DNA from: Candidatus Nitrosopolaris wilkensis
Lineage (GTDB): Archaea; Thermoproteota; Nitrososphaeria; Nitrososphaerales; Nitrososphaeraceae
Length of the DNA: 42,059 nucleotides
Direction of reading: 5' to 3'
Assembly (NCBI GenBank): GCA_003176995.1
Contig: QHBN01000175.1
Coordinates: 1 to 42,059, forward strand
The notes beneath the pieces were generated by a model. That model did no database searches. It was not told where the DNA came from and worked only from the letters and a program-made list of their open reading frames with translations. Shown one piece after another: positions 35,788 to 42,059 of this stretch. How positions within the stretch are numbered: position 1 is the stretch's first letter; every line of letters starts with the position of its first letter. The translations under genes and the position numbers were made by a program.

Positions 35788-37008
35788 CTAGCCTAATGGA
35801 TGCTGTTGATGTTCATTGATTGTATACTGTCTGTTACGCCATGTGACGGCGCCAATCTTTTTTGCATCTATGATCGATGAGATAAATGCAAAAGAGATGA
35901 TCGCACCAGCCAATGGAGATGCCAATGCATAGATCGAGCTTTGGTTCAAGCTAAGCTTAGAATGAATAACATTACTCAATACTATAAGTAAGATCGTCAG
36001 AATGTTCACGTATCCCAGAATGTATATTATAAGATGTCTGTCGCCAAAGAATAAAAGCAGAGATGAATATGGCAATAGAATGAAGGGTTCGAACAACAGA
36101 AAGAACACCGCAATTATCATAAGAGATGTCTTGGTCTTGTGCTGGCTATATAGCGGGATCATTAGTCGCCGCAATCCATGCCAGAGCGAGTTCAGGTCCC
36201 TGGCCCAGATCGCGGTTATGTTCTCTTCCCCTCGAACCATTTTTAGCCTAAACTTTGCGTCCTTGACTTTTCCGCCCAGGGCGCCGTCTTCCACAAGCTC
36301 TTGTTTTACACCCTCGTGGGTACCAACTCGTTCATAGACACTTCTAGAGATTATGAAAAAACTTCCAAAAAAATAACCAATTTTAGTCTTGGGATCATTG
36401 ACCCTCAAGGCCGAAAATCTTGTATGAAGAAATGTTGAAAGCATCGGCAGAGTAATCTTCGTCCACGTCTCTATGCAGTGCAGCTTTGGGATAGCAGTTA
36501 TCGCATCAAGATTTTGCTGCAAAAGATGCCCTACTCCAAGGGACATGAGAGAGGGTGAATGCTGTGTATCAGCATCTGTAAAAAGGAACAGGTCTCCCGT
36601 TGCCTTTCTATAACCTTGATAACAGGCCCAACTTTTACCCACCCATCCGTCGGGGTTAGGTCCAGGGTCGACAGCGACAACAAGCTTGTTATATTTTTTT
36701 GAATAGCGGAAAATTATGTCTCCAGTCTCATCAGAAGAAGAGTCATTTATCGCAATAATTTCAAAGTTCGGATAGTCCTGATCTAACAGGCTGTCTAGGC
36801 ACCTTGCAATGTAGATTTCTTCATTCCTTGCGGGTAGAATTACACTTACCTTGGGGAATTTACTGATAGGCGCTTTATCGAAACATTTCAGTCGCGGAGA
36901 CCGTTCGTACGATTTTACTAAATAAGTTAATAAATATATCCATGTTCCAAAAATCGCGAACATAATTGCTGTTAATATTGTGTCCACGATCAAGATAGCA
37001 AGCTCCAT
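35788..37008 (-). CDS. membrane glycosyltransferase, family 2 (CrtQ/HpnB-like)
   Basis: GT-A fold glycosyltransferase of 406 residues. One N-terminal membrane helix (3-30) anchors the catalytic domain: VSVILPARNEEIYIARCLDS at 55-74, AINDSSSDET with the nucleotide-binding aspartate, FTDADTQHSP with the DAD metal site at 145-147, and the acceptor/base region KQELVEDGALGG near 235-246. Three or four further membrane helices close the protein (about 300-385). The layout fits enzymes that glycosylate lipid or carotenoid acceptors at the membrane. The substrate cannot be told. It is upstream of cofG on the same strand. Start is ATG. Confidence 0.8.
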   Translation of the reverse strand: MELAILIVDTILTAIMFAIFGTWIYLLTYLVKSYERSPRLKCFDKAPISKFPKVSVILPARNEEIYIARCLDSLLDQDYPNFEIIAINDSSSDETGDIIFRYSKKYNKLVVAVDPGPNPDGWVGKSWACYQGYRKATGDLFLFTDADTQHSPSLMSLGVGHLLQQNLDAITAIPKLHCIETWTKITLPMLSTFLHTRFSALRVNDPKTKIGYFFGSFFIISRSVYERVGTHEGVKQELVEDGALGGKVKDAKFRLKMVRGEENITAIWARDLNSLWHGLRRLMIPLYSQHKTKTSLMIIAVFFLLFEPFILLPYSSLLLFFGDRHLIIYILGYVNILTILLIVLSNVIHSKLSLNQSSIYALASPLAGAIISFAFISSIIDAKKIGAVTWRNRQYTINEHQQHPLG

Positions 37009-37569
37009 AATATCAGCGCTGCTAGTAGCTCAATCTATAAATATAGATTATGCTGTTGCTGCTGCAATCCTAGGTATATCTTACCTCAGTGCCTTGTACT
37101 ATTTGCATTTTGACTATTACTGTCAAAAATCCCCACAGTATCCCGGCGAGTCTAACATTCCAAAGCACATCCATCATTGGACGGATCATGATAGTTTTTG
37201 TTCCCTGGGTAGGTCCACTCGTAATTTTTATCTAAATAGATTCTTTATAATCTTCGGTCCCAAGCTCTAGACATTTTAAATTTTTAAATGCTATCCCAAC
37301 TTCTCTTTCGATACTGTTCCCGTTTTTGCGAATATTTTTTATCGACTTTTTGCCATGCCGGTATCGCGGCTCATTATCTAGATTAGGGATTATCCCCTGT
37401 ACCTCTAAAGGGGTTTAGATTTCCTTACTAATTTCAATAACTACTTCTGTGTGGCAGGATTACATTTTGAAGTTTGATGTTGTTCCACTCAAGAATTCCA
37501 TTGGTTAACGGAAGGCCGAATTATCTTAAAATAAAAAATACGTATTCTATTTTCATATTTTTACCTGAA
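37009..37569. other. intergenic stretch
   Basis: About 560 bases with no convincing gene. A plus-strand frame from GTG 36980 to 37270 overlaps the start of the glycosyltransferase and has no family features. A short CCCCT/AGGGG inverted repeat is present near 37393-37414. The rest is AT-rich leader sequence for the next gene. Confidence 0.35.
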
Positions 37570-37579
37570 AGTATTAAAG
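37570..37579 (+). promoter_or_regulatory. TATA-like element before the sequon-rich secreted protein
   Basis: AGTATTAAAG is centred about 28 bases before the ATG at 37603, so transcription would start within a few bases of the start codon (leaderless or nearly so). Confidence 0.35.
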
Positions 37580-37602
37580 GATCGGTCTACGCTTAAGCAC
37601 TT

Positions 37603-37896
37603 ATGCGACAAACAAAATATATCTTAGGATTGCCTTTAGCGTTAGCCATGGGTGTCATGTTAGCAACTTCTGCATCTGTCGGCTCCGTCCTTGCAGCAAG
37701 TAACATGACGGCAGGCGGCGCGGCAGGTAATGCGACAAAAGCAGGTAACATGGCGGCAGGTAATGCGACAAAAGCAGGTAACATGACGGCAGGTAATTCG
37801 ACAAAAGCGGCAAGCAACGCAACCTCTGGAAGTTCATCAAATCCGTTGGCGAAGATCGGACAAGCATTATCTGGGCTATTCGGCGGTAAAAAGTAA
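37603..37896 (+). CDS. small secreted repeat protein rich in N-glycosylation sequons (97 aa)
   Basis: A signal peptide covers about residues 1-31 (basic RQTK, then LGLPLALAMGVMLATSASVG, then an AxxA-type cleavage site around VLAAS). The mature part has tandem repeats of the pattern NATKAGNM-x-AG (about residues 43-66) and is almost all Ala, Gly, Asn, Thr, Ser and Lys. It holds at least five N-x-T/S sequons (NMT, NAT, NAT, NMT, NST and another NAT). The C-terminus NPLAKIGQALSGLFGGKK is amphipathic. The DNA repeat is also visible (GCAGGTAACATG and GCAGGTAATGCG alternating). Probably a heavily glycosylated surface or cell-wall peptide; the function is not known. Confidence 0.7.
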   Translation: MRQTKYILGLPLALAMGVMLATSASVGSVLAASNMTAGGAAGNATKAGNMAAGNATKAGNMTAGNSTKAASNATSGSSSNPLAKIGQALSGLFGGKK

Positions 37897-38069
37897 AAAA
37901 CAAGAAGAGTCTTGTAGCTATATGTCAATATAGTATACAAGACCTAATTTTTCTTTACTCAGCATACTTCAGCGAATTTACTTGCAGCGATATTCGGAGT
38001 TCTACTTTTTTTGAAGCTACGAGAAAGGGATGTCACAGAAACCAATTTTAATAGAATATACATTATCAT

Positions 38070-38420
38070 GTGTTGATGGCCTTAGACGAGGAAAAGTATA
38101 TCACTTATGATGAATTTTCAAAGATGCATCTCAAAATTGGCAAAGTAATTCATGCCGAAACTATTCCTGGCATGAAGAAAGTCTTTAAAGTCATCGTAGA
38201 TATTGGAAACGAACGAAGAGATCTGGCCGTAGGTGCAGCACCTTATTTTTCCCCCGAGCAATTCGTTGGGAGAATAGTGGTAGTTTGCACAAACTTGGAA
38301 CCTCGCAGGATTGGTAACGTGACTTCAAATGGTATGTTGCTCGCCGCGGAGGGACCAGATGGTCGGCCCGCATTTCTTACAATCGCCGACGATGCTCCTC
38401 TTGGGTCAGCTGTTCGTTAG
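38070..38420 (+). CDS. tRNA-binding OB-fold protein (EMAP/Trbp111/CsaA-like)
   Basis: A 116-residue single-domain protein of the tRNA-binding family found at the C-terminus of MetRS and PheRS-beta and as stand-alone chaperones. Core motifs: LKIGKVIHAETIPGMKKVFK (strands 1-2), IVDIGNERRDLAVGAAPYFS, GRIVVVCTNLEPRRIGNVTS and NGMLLAAEGPDGRPAFLT. The NxxPxx(I/M)xGxxSxGM-type signature is clear (EPRRIGNVTSNGM). It probably binds tRNA as a dimer. GTG 38070, TTG 38073 and ATG 38076 are adjacent in-frame starts; ATG 38076 is the simplest. It stands alone. Confidence 0.85.
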   Translation: MLMALDEEKYITYDEFSKMHLKIGKVIHAETIPGMKKVFKVIVDIGNERRDLAVGAAPYFSPEQFVGRIVVVCTNLEPRRIGNVTSNGMLLAAEGPDGRPAFLTIADDAPLGSAVR

Positions 38421-38435
38421 ATTGGATTTATTCAT

Positions 38436-39150
38436 TTATTTGATTGTCAACCAATTCCTGGACGAAAAGTAGGTGGCTCCTATATCTTCTAAAATTGACT
38501 CGTATTGTTTATCAAGCCCTTTGGCAAGTTGCATATTTTCAACTTTAGCAAATGCCTTCAAAATACTCTTTGCGGCAAGCGGTTGGGGAGTTGTTGTCTC
38601 GGAAATTTCGTCAAATAACCCTATTGCTTCAAAGTCCGTATCTGCAGCCAAGCCCAAGATTAATCCGTTGAACCATGTAATAGTGTTTATTCCTGGTCTA
38701 GTATGTTGATGCCTGAATTTAGCAGCATTTGTTTTAGTCCAGGATTGCTTACGACTCACACACCATCGGAGCACCTGTTAGATCTTGGCGGAGATATCCA
38801 CCTGCACTGTATAAACGCCTACTTTTGCCAATTGTCTGAATATGATCAAGGAAGCATTTGCATAATTGATAGAGTTCGGTTGAGTCCTGTGGCTGTGAAT
38901 TTCCTGCGAAAATAAGTAGGTTGTGGTCTGTGTTATAGTAAAGTTGGTAACCATCACTAACGGTTTTCACAACACCGTCGATATACGACACCCCCGGCTT
39001 TTCATTGGAAACTATTTAGGCAATGCATTCTGACTTCAGGTTTTTCGCTAAATATGCTGACACAAGACCACCCACTTTTCCCAAATCTGGGAGTGATGCG
39101 AATACGTTGAATCCATCTGTTTTGAGCTGCTTGATATTATCTAGGCGCAT
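38436..39150 (-). pseudogene. decayed PAC2-family (proteasome assembly chaperone-like) gene
   Basis: From ATG 39150 the frame reads GFNVFASLPDLGKVGGLVSA, then YLAKNLKSECIA, a TAA at 39016-39018, then GVSYIDGVVKTVSDGYQLYY, NHDLL-type strand LLIFAGNSQPQDSTELYQLC, and breaks near 38755. The next piece, VVSNPGLKQMLLNSGINILD, is in a second frame, and ITWFNGLILGLAADTDFEAI, then FDEISETTTPQPLAAKSILK in a third, ending at 38436. The order (PDLGKVGG, GDSQPQ, PGLK, GLILGLA, ET..P.P.AAKS.L) is that of archaeal PAC2 proteins. One nonsense codon and two frameshifts show real decay. Its start overlaps the upstream dehydrogenase stop by 14 bases, so it was once part of that operon. Confidence 0.75.
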
Positions 39151-40033
39151 CCCTAGTTTCCATTCCATTTATTTTCATTAAAAAAGCCGCGATAGCAGTA
39201 TAATCTTGTTCGGAGTATCCGCTATTGTTTGCAGTTCTATACATTTGTTGCACCAACGTAGTCAATGGCAAAGAAACCCCTGCAGTCTGTGCACTAAGCG
39301 CTGCAAGATCAAGGTCCTTTAACATATTTCTAAGATAGAATGACGGCTCGAAGTTATTTGCTATCATCTTGAGCCCCTTTGCTTCGCTCAGTTGTGTTCG
39401 AATAGATGTGGAATTCAATATCTCAATAAACAGCTTGGGATCGATTCCGGCACCTCTGACAAGGGCAATACCTTCAGACATCGCCCCAGCTATTAGGCCA
39501 ATATTTAGATTCAATGCTAACTTGAGAATGCTGGCATCCCCATCTCGTTCGCCTAAATAGAACATTGCTTTTGAGATGTTTTTGATAATAGGTGCAACTT
39601 TCTCAAAAGCCTCTCTACTTCCGCAAATTATAGGGACCAATTCACCATTTTCTGCTGCAGTAGTCCCTCCCATAACAGGCATCCCGAGCATTGCAATATT
39701 GGCCTCTCTAAAACGCTGTGCACATAACTTTGATTCTTCGGGAGATATTGTGGTAGTGTCTGCCACGATAAAGTCTTTTGAATTACCGGCAAGTATTCCT
39801 TCATTTCCAAAACATATCTCCTTCACTGCAATAAAATTTGTAACAGAAATAAGAATAAGATCAGAATCCTGTGCTAGTTCCTTAGGCGTGCTAGCTACAT
39901 CGACTCCCCTGTTTGCGAAGGGTCCCGTCTTTATGCTATGACGATTATAAACAGTAATGAGATGGCCAGTATCGATAAGTCTGCGTGCGATCGCAGCTCC
40001 CATAAGTCCCAGACCAGCCAGTCCAATCTTCAT
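39137..40033 (-). CDS. 3-hydroxyisobutyrate/6-phosphogluconate dehydrogenase-family oxidoreductase
   Basis: NAD(P)-dependent beta-hydroxyacid dehydrogenase of 298 residues. N-terminal Rossmann motif GLAGLGLMGAAIARRL (about 4-19), cofactor strand TVYNRHS at about 33 (Asn/Arg suggests NADP), the substrate loop MPVMGGTTAAENGELVPIIC near 118-137, and the C-terminal helical domain with SILKLALNLNIGLIAGAMSE containing the catalytic lysine (about K172) and Asn. The substrate is not certain; glyoxylate/succinic-semialdehyde reductase activity is common in this family. ATG 40033 is preferred to TTG 40036. The decayed PAC2 gene follows with overlap. Confidence 0.8.
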   Translation of the reverse strand: MKIGLAGLGLMGAAIARRLIDTGHLITVYNRHSIKTGPFANRGVDVASTPKELAQDSDLILISVTNFIAVKEICFGNEGILAGNSKDFIVADTTTISPEESKLCAQRFREANIAMLGMPVMGGTTAAENGELVPIICGSREAFEKVAPIIKNISKAMFYLGERDGDASILKLALNLNIGLIAGAMSEGIALVRGAGIDPKLFIEILNSTSIRTQLSEAKGLKMIANNFEPSFYLRNMLKDLDLAALSAQTAGVSLPLTTLVQQMYRTANNSGYSEQDYTAIAAFLMKINGMETRDAPR

Positions 40034-40170
40034 CAAACCAAATTACATCAAGATAGCCTACGATATTAATCATAGCGTTTCTCAGATTGTTGTCTATATA
40101 CAATATTATGCTGTATGAATCCTGATACATAGTTAATAAGGCTGGGCTTGATATATTAGGGAGACAGCAG

Positions 40171-40178
40171 CTTTTATA
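40171..40178 (+). promoter_or_regulatory. TATA box of cobO
   Basis: CTTTTATA (40171-40178) is centred about 26 bases before GTG 40200, which would make the transcript start at that codon. It supports GTG 40200 as a leaderless start, or a very short leader if GTG 40212 or 40218 is used. Confidence 0.4.
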
Positions 40179-40199
40179 GCGCCAAAGTTTACCGACTCA

Positions 40200-40748
40200 G
40201 TGTTACGGAGTGTGTCTGTGAGTAAGGGCCTAGTAATCGTTTACACCGGGAAAGGCAAGGGCAAGACGACGGCTGCTTTAGGACTCGTTTTACGTTCCGT
40301 GGGCCATGGGCATAGAGTCATAATGATTCAGTTCATCAAGGGAGAATGGTATTATGGTGAACTAACGAGCTCAAAAAGACTAGAGCCCGAATTCGAAATG
40401 ATCGCTGCAGGTAAGGGATTTGTTGGAATTTTGGATGATGACCACACTTTAGAGCAACATCAGGACGCGGCGCTGAAAGCAACGGCCCTGGCGATAGAGA
40501 AACTTTCAACTGGCCTTTACGACGTAATGATACTGGATGAAATCAACTATGCGGTAAAACTAAACTTGATATCAGTTCAAAACGTGTTAGAAATTGTAAG
40601 AATTAAGCCTTCCAAAACCACGCTAGTTCTCACCGGTAACTATGCGCCTGTAGAAGTCATCGCATTGGCAGATCTAGTTACAGAAATGAAAGAGGTTAAG
40701 CATCCTTATGGGTTGGGAACCAAGGCAATTAAAGGAATTGATTATTGA
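40200..40748 (+). CDS. cobO: cob(I)alamin / cobyrinate a,c-diamide adenosyltransferase
   Basis: CobA/CobO/BtuR-type enzyme that transfers the adenosyl group from ATP to the cobalt of corrinoids. P-loop GLVIVYTGKGKGKTTAALGL at 10-29, then RVIMIQFIKGEWYYGE near 39-54, and the conserved YDVMILDEINYAVKLNLISV (about 105-124) with the DEIN motif. Length 182 residues is typical. Three in-frame GTG starts (40200, 40212, 40218) precede the P-loop; TATA spacing favours the first. Cobalamin synthesis is a general trait of ammonia-oxidising archaea. No other cobalamin gene is nearby. Confidence 0.9.
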   Translation: MLRSVSVSKGLVIVYTGKGKGKTTAALGLVLRSVGHGHRVIMIQFIKGEWYYGELTSSKRLEPEFEMIAAGKGFVGILDDDHTLEQHQDAALKATALAIEKLSTGLYDVMILDEINYAVKLNLISVQNVLEIVRIKPSKTTLVLTGNYAPVEVIALADLVTEMKEVKHPYGLGTKAIKGIDY

Positions 40749-40819
40749 TTGGCAGTTAACTCACGAAATCATGATATGGTAACCTTAAAGTATGCCGTTT
40801 GGACCGTTTACCTTTATAA

Positions 40820-41632
40820 ATGGTGACTGCCGAAATCCGACGGCTTCCAGATGAAGGCGATGTTATTATCGCTACCATTAGGCAACTAACAGGACATGGA
40901 GCGTATGTCGTTTTGGACGAATACAACGGCATGACAGGCTTCCTGCATATTTCTGAAATCGCGACCGGCTGGATACGCAATCTCGAGCGCTATGTTAAAC
41001 CTAGGCAGAAGGCAGTCCTCAAAGTTATCAGGGTCAATAAAACCAGAGCGGAAGTTGATTTGTCTCTCAAGCAGGTATCCGGGGAAGAGAGAAAATCAAA
41101 GCTCATTGAAGTTAAGAAGAACGAGAAGGCTTCCGCATCCATGGATATTATCAAGGAAAAAACAAAGATCAATGATGCTCAGCTAAAAGAAATAGAGGAT
41201 AAAATTCTTCAGAAATACGACTACGTGTACGACTTTCTTGAGGAAGTCGCAAAGAAAGGAATCGGTGCAATCACAAATATCGATTTATCGCAGGATGTCT
41301 TGAAAGCAATTGAAGAAGAGGGCAAGAAAATACAGATCCCCCACGTTGAAATACGAGGGATCGCGGAGATCGCTGTGAGAAAACCTAATGGAATTGATGT
41401 AATCAAATCTACACTACTACCAGTAGAGACTAGCAAGAGTGCTACTAATACTGTGAGCGTGACCTATATTGGAGCGCCGCGATACAGAATCGTAGTCGAG
41501 GCGGAGAATTTTAAAATTGCCGAAAAAGCAATGAATAATCTTGTAGAAAAAATTCATTCTAATATAGATAAACATCATGGAACCTTCAATTTTATCCGTG
41601 AAGAGTCAAAGAAGACGCATCTTCAAAGGTAG
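40820..41632 (+). CDS. translation initiation factor aIF2 subunit alpha
   Basis: Alpha subunit of the heterotrimeric aIF2 that brings initiator Met-tRNA to the ribosome. Residues 10-85 are an S1-type OB fold (LPDEGDVIIATIRQLTGHGA, YVVLDEYNGMTGFLHISEIA, KAVLKVIRVNKTRAEVDLSL). A helical domain follows at 90-175 (KINDAQLKEIEDKILQKYDY, VYDFLEEVAKKGIGAI) and an alpha/beta C-terminal domain at 180-265 (APRYRIVVEAENFKIAEKAM). Length of 270 residues is standard. Start is ATG, directly after a TTTATAAA stretch that is too close to be its own TATA box. It is followed after 13 bases by nop10, a pairing seen widely in archaea. Confidence 0.93.
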   Translation: MVTAEIRRLPDEGDVIIATIRQLTGHGAYVVLDEYNGMTGFLHISEIATGWIRNLERYVKPRQKAVLKVIRVNKTRAEVDLSLKQVSGEERKSKLIEVKKNEKASASMDIIKEKTKINDAQLKEIEDKILQKYDYVYDFLEEVAKKGIGAITNIDLSQDVLKAIEEEGKKIQIPHVEIRGIAEIAVRKPNGIDVIKSTLLPVETSKSATNTVSVTYIGAPRYRIVVEAENFKIAEKAMNNLVEKIHSNIDKHHGTFNFIREESKKTHLQR

Positions 41633-41645
41633 GTAATGTTGGCAG

Positions 41646-41858
41646 ATGAGGCATTTTATCCGAAAATGTCCAAAATGCGCTTCATATACTCTTAAATTCA
41701 GTTGTGAAAAATGTAAGGTCCCAACGATCGATGCTCATCCGGCCAAATATTCACCTGACGATAAATATGCTCGATATCGTATCGCCGATAGGTATATCCA
41801 AACAGAAGAAGTGAGTGATTCGGAGCCTCTAAAAGTGGATCGTGAGAACAGTGTTTAA
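41646..41858 (+). CDS. nop10: Nop10, H/ACA ribonucleoprotein subunit
   Basis: Small RNA-guided pseudouridylation factor. The N-terminus is a zinc ribbon (IRKCPKCASYTL and FSCEKCKV; C8, C11, C20, C23) followed by the conserved proline-rich linker segment (HPAKYSPDDKYARYRIADRY) that contacts Cbf5. Length of 70 residues fits the archaeal family. The gene follows the aIF2-alpha gene on the same strand with a 13-base gap, a conserved archaeal arrangement. Confidence 0.88.
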   Translation: MRHFIRKCPKCASYTLKFSCEKCKVPTIDAHPAKYSPDDKYARYRIADRYIQTEEVSDSEPLKVDRENSV

Positions 41859-41920
41859 TAGCATCCACTAAAAATTTGTTCAGCAATTGATGTTGCTTAT
41901 CGTAATGCGGTGAGCTGCGT

Positions 41921-42058
41921 CTAGTGTTTTAAAGCAGTAGTATTCTTTGTTGCATTTATAATATTGTGTGCAGCAAAGCTAGTCGCATTAGTATTTCGTG
42001 TAATATTCAGAACGGACGCGGCAGCAGTAGTAGCATTCATTCCAGCAGTCTTATTCAT
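41921..42058 (-). CDS. partial sequon-rich secreted-type protein at the window edge
   Basis: A 45-codon frame ending at TAG 41921-41923 and running to the window edge. It is almost wholly Asn, Thr and Ala and has repeated N-x-T/S sequons (NKT, NAT, NIT, NAT, NAT, NTT) spaced 5-12 residues apart. ATG 42058 is the outermost codon visible, but the gene probably extends beyond the edge because no signal peptide is seen. Composition and sequon density match the secreted protein at 37603, so it is likely another glycosylated surface peptide. Confidence 0.5.
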   Translation of the reverse strand: MNKTAGMNATTAAASVLNITRNTNATSFAAHNIINATKNTTALKH

Positions 42059-42059
42059 T

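Noticed and set aside
36980-37270. 96-codon plus-strand frame
   Set aside because: Begins inside the glycosyltransferase gene, has no recognisable features, and its composition is that of noncoding DNA.
1-42059. CRISPR array, insertion sequence or rRNA
   Set aside because: No regularly spaced repeats, transposase or rRNA sequence seen in the window.

Overview
The window looks like a chromosomal segment of an ammonia-oxidising archaeon of the class Nitrososphaeria (Thaumarchaeota), most likely a Nitrososphaera/Nitrosocosmicus-type genome. The evidence is its combination of genes: a eukaryote-type topoisomerase IB, the Cdv (ESCRT) division ATPase CdvC next to a CdvB-like protein, aIF2-alpha followed by Nop10, Nob1, CofG/CofH for coenzyme F420, an archaeal-type IleRS, TrmB-family regulators, and many very small zinc-ribbon proteins. 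Base composition is AT-rich. Many starts are GTG or TTG, and several TATA boxes sit close enough to the start codon to suggest leaderless mRNAs. The genus is inference.

Region 1-16.5 kb is accessory. It is sparse, AT-rich and full of small proteins. It holds zinc-ribbon mini-proteins, an orphan sensor histidine kinase, a winged-helix regulator with a broken longer paralogue beside it, a UbiA prenyltransferase, a cluster of tiny DNA-binding-type proteins around a divergent promoter with direct repeats, a frameshifted O-methyltransferase, and an integrated replicon-like element (about 10.6-16.0 kb). The element is all on the minus strand: tyrosine integrase, then a tightly overlapping operon of zinc ribbon, small protein, AAA+ helicase, archaeo-eukaryotic primase and a C2H2-like mini-protein. 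The zinc-ribbon gene has no ATG, GTG or TTG where its reading frame should begin and may start at ATA.

Region 16.5-42 kb is core chromosome. It runs ileS and ppa (divergent); cdvC and a cdvB paralogue; a TrmB regulator; nadK-nob1; tRNA-Ile(GAT); a 1.2 kb gap containing gene relics; a UbiD-family decarboxylase; an Lrp/AsnC ligand-binding domain; a membrane-anchored winged-helix protein; topoisomerase IB; a decayed SDR dehydrogenase; a glycosyltransferase with cofG-cofH; a secreted sequon-rich repeat protein; a tRNA-binding OB-fold protein; a decayed PAC2 protein downstream of a 3-hydroxyisobutyrate-dehydrogenase-like gene; cobO; and aIF2-alpha with nop10. The right edge cuts a second sequon-rich secreted-type protein.

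Functional links are ether-lipid/isoprenoid synthesis (UbiA and the UbiD-like decarboxylase), cofactors (F420, NADP, adenosyl-cobalamin), translation and ribosome/tRNA maturation (IleRS with its tRNA, Nob1, aIF2-alpha, Nop10), and cell division (CdvB/CdvC). A recurring theme is gene decay: at least three genes carry multiple independent lesions, and two more candidates carry single ones.
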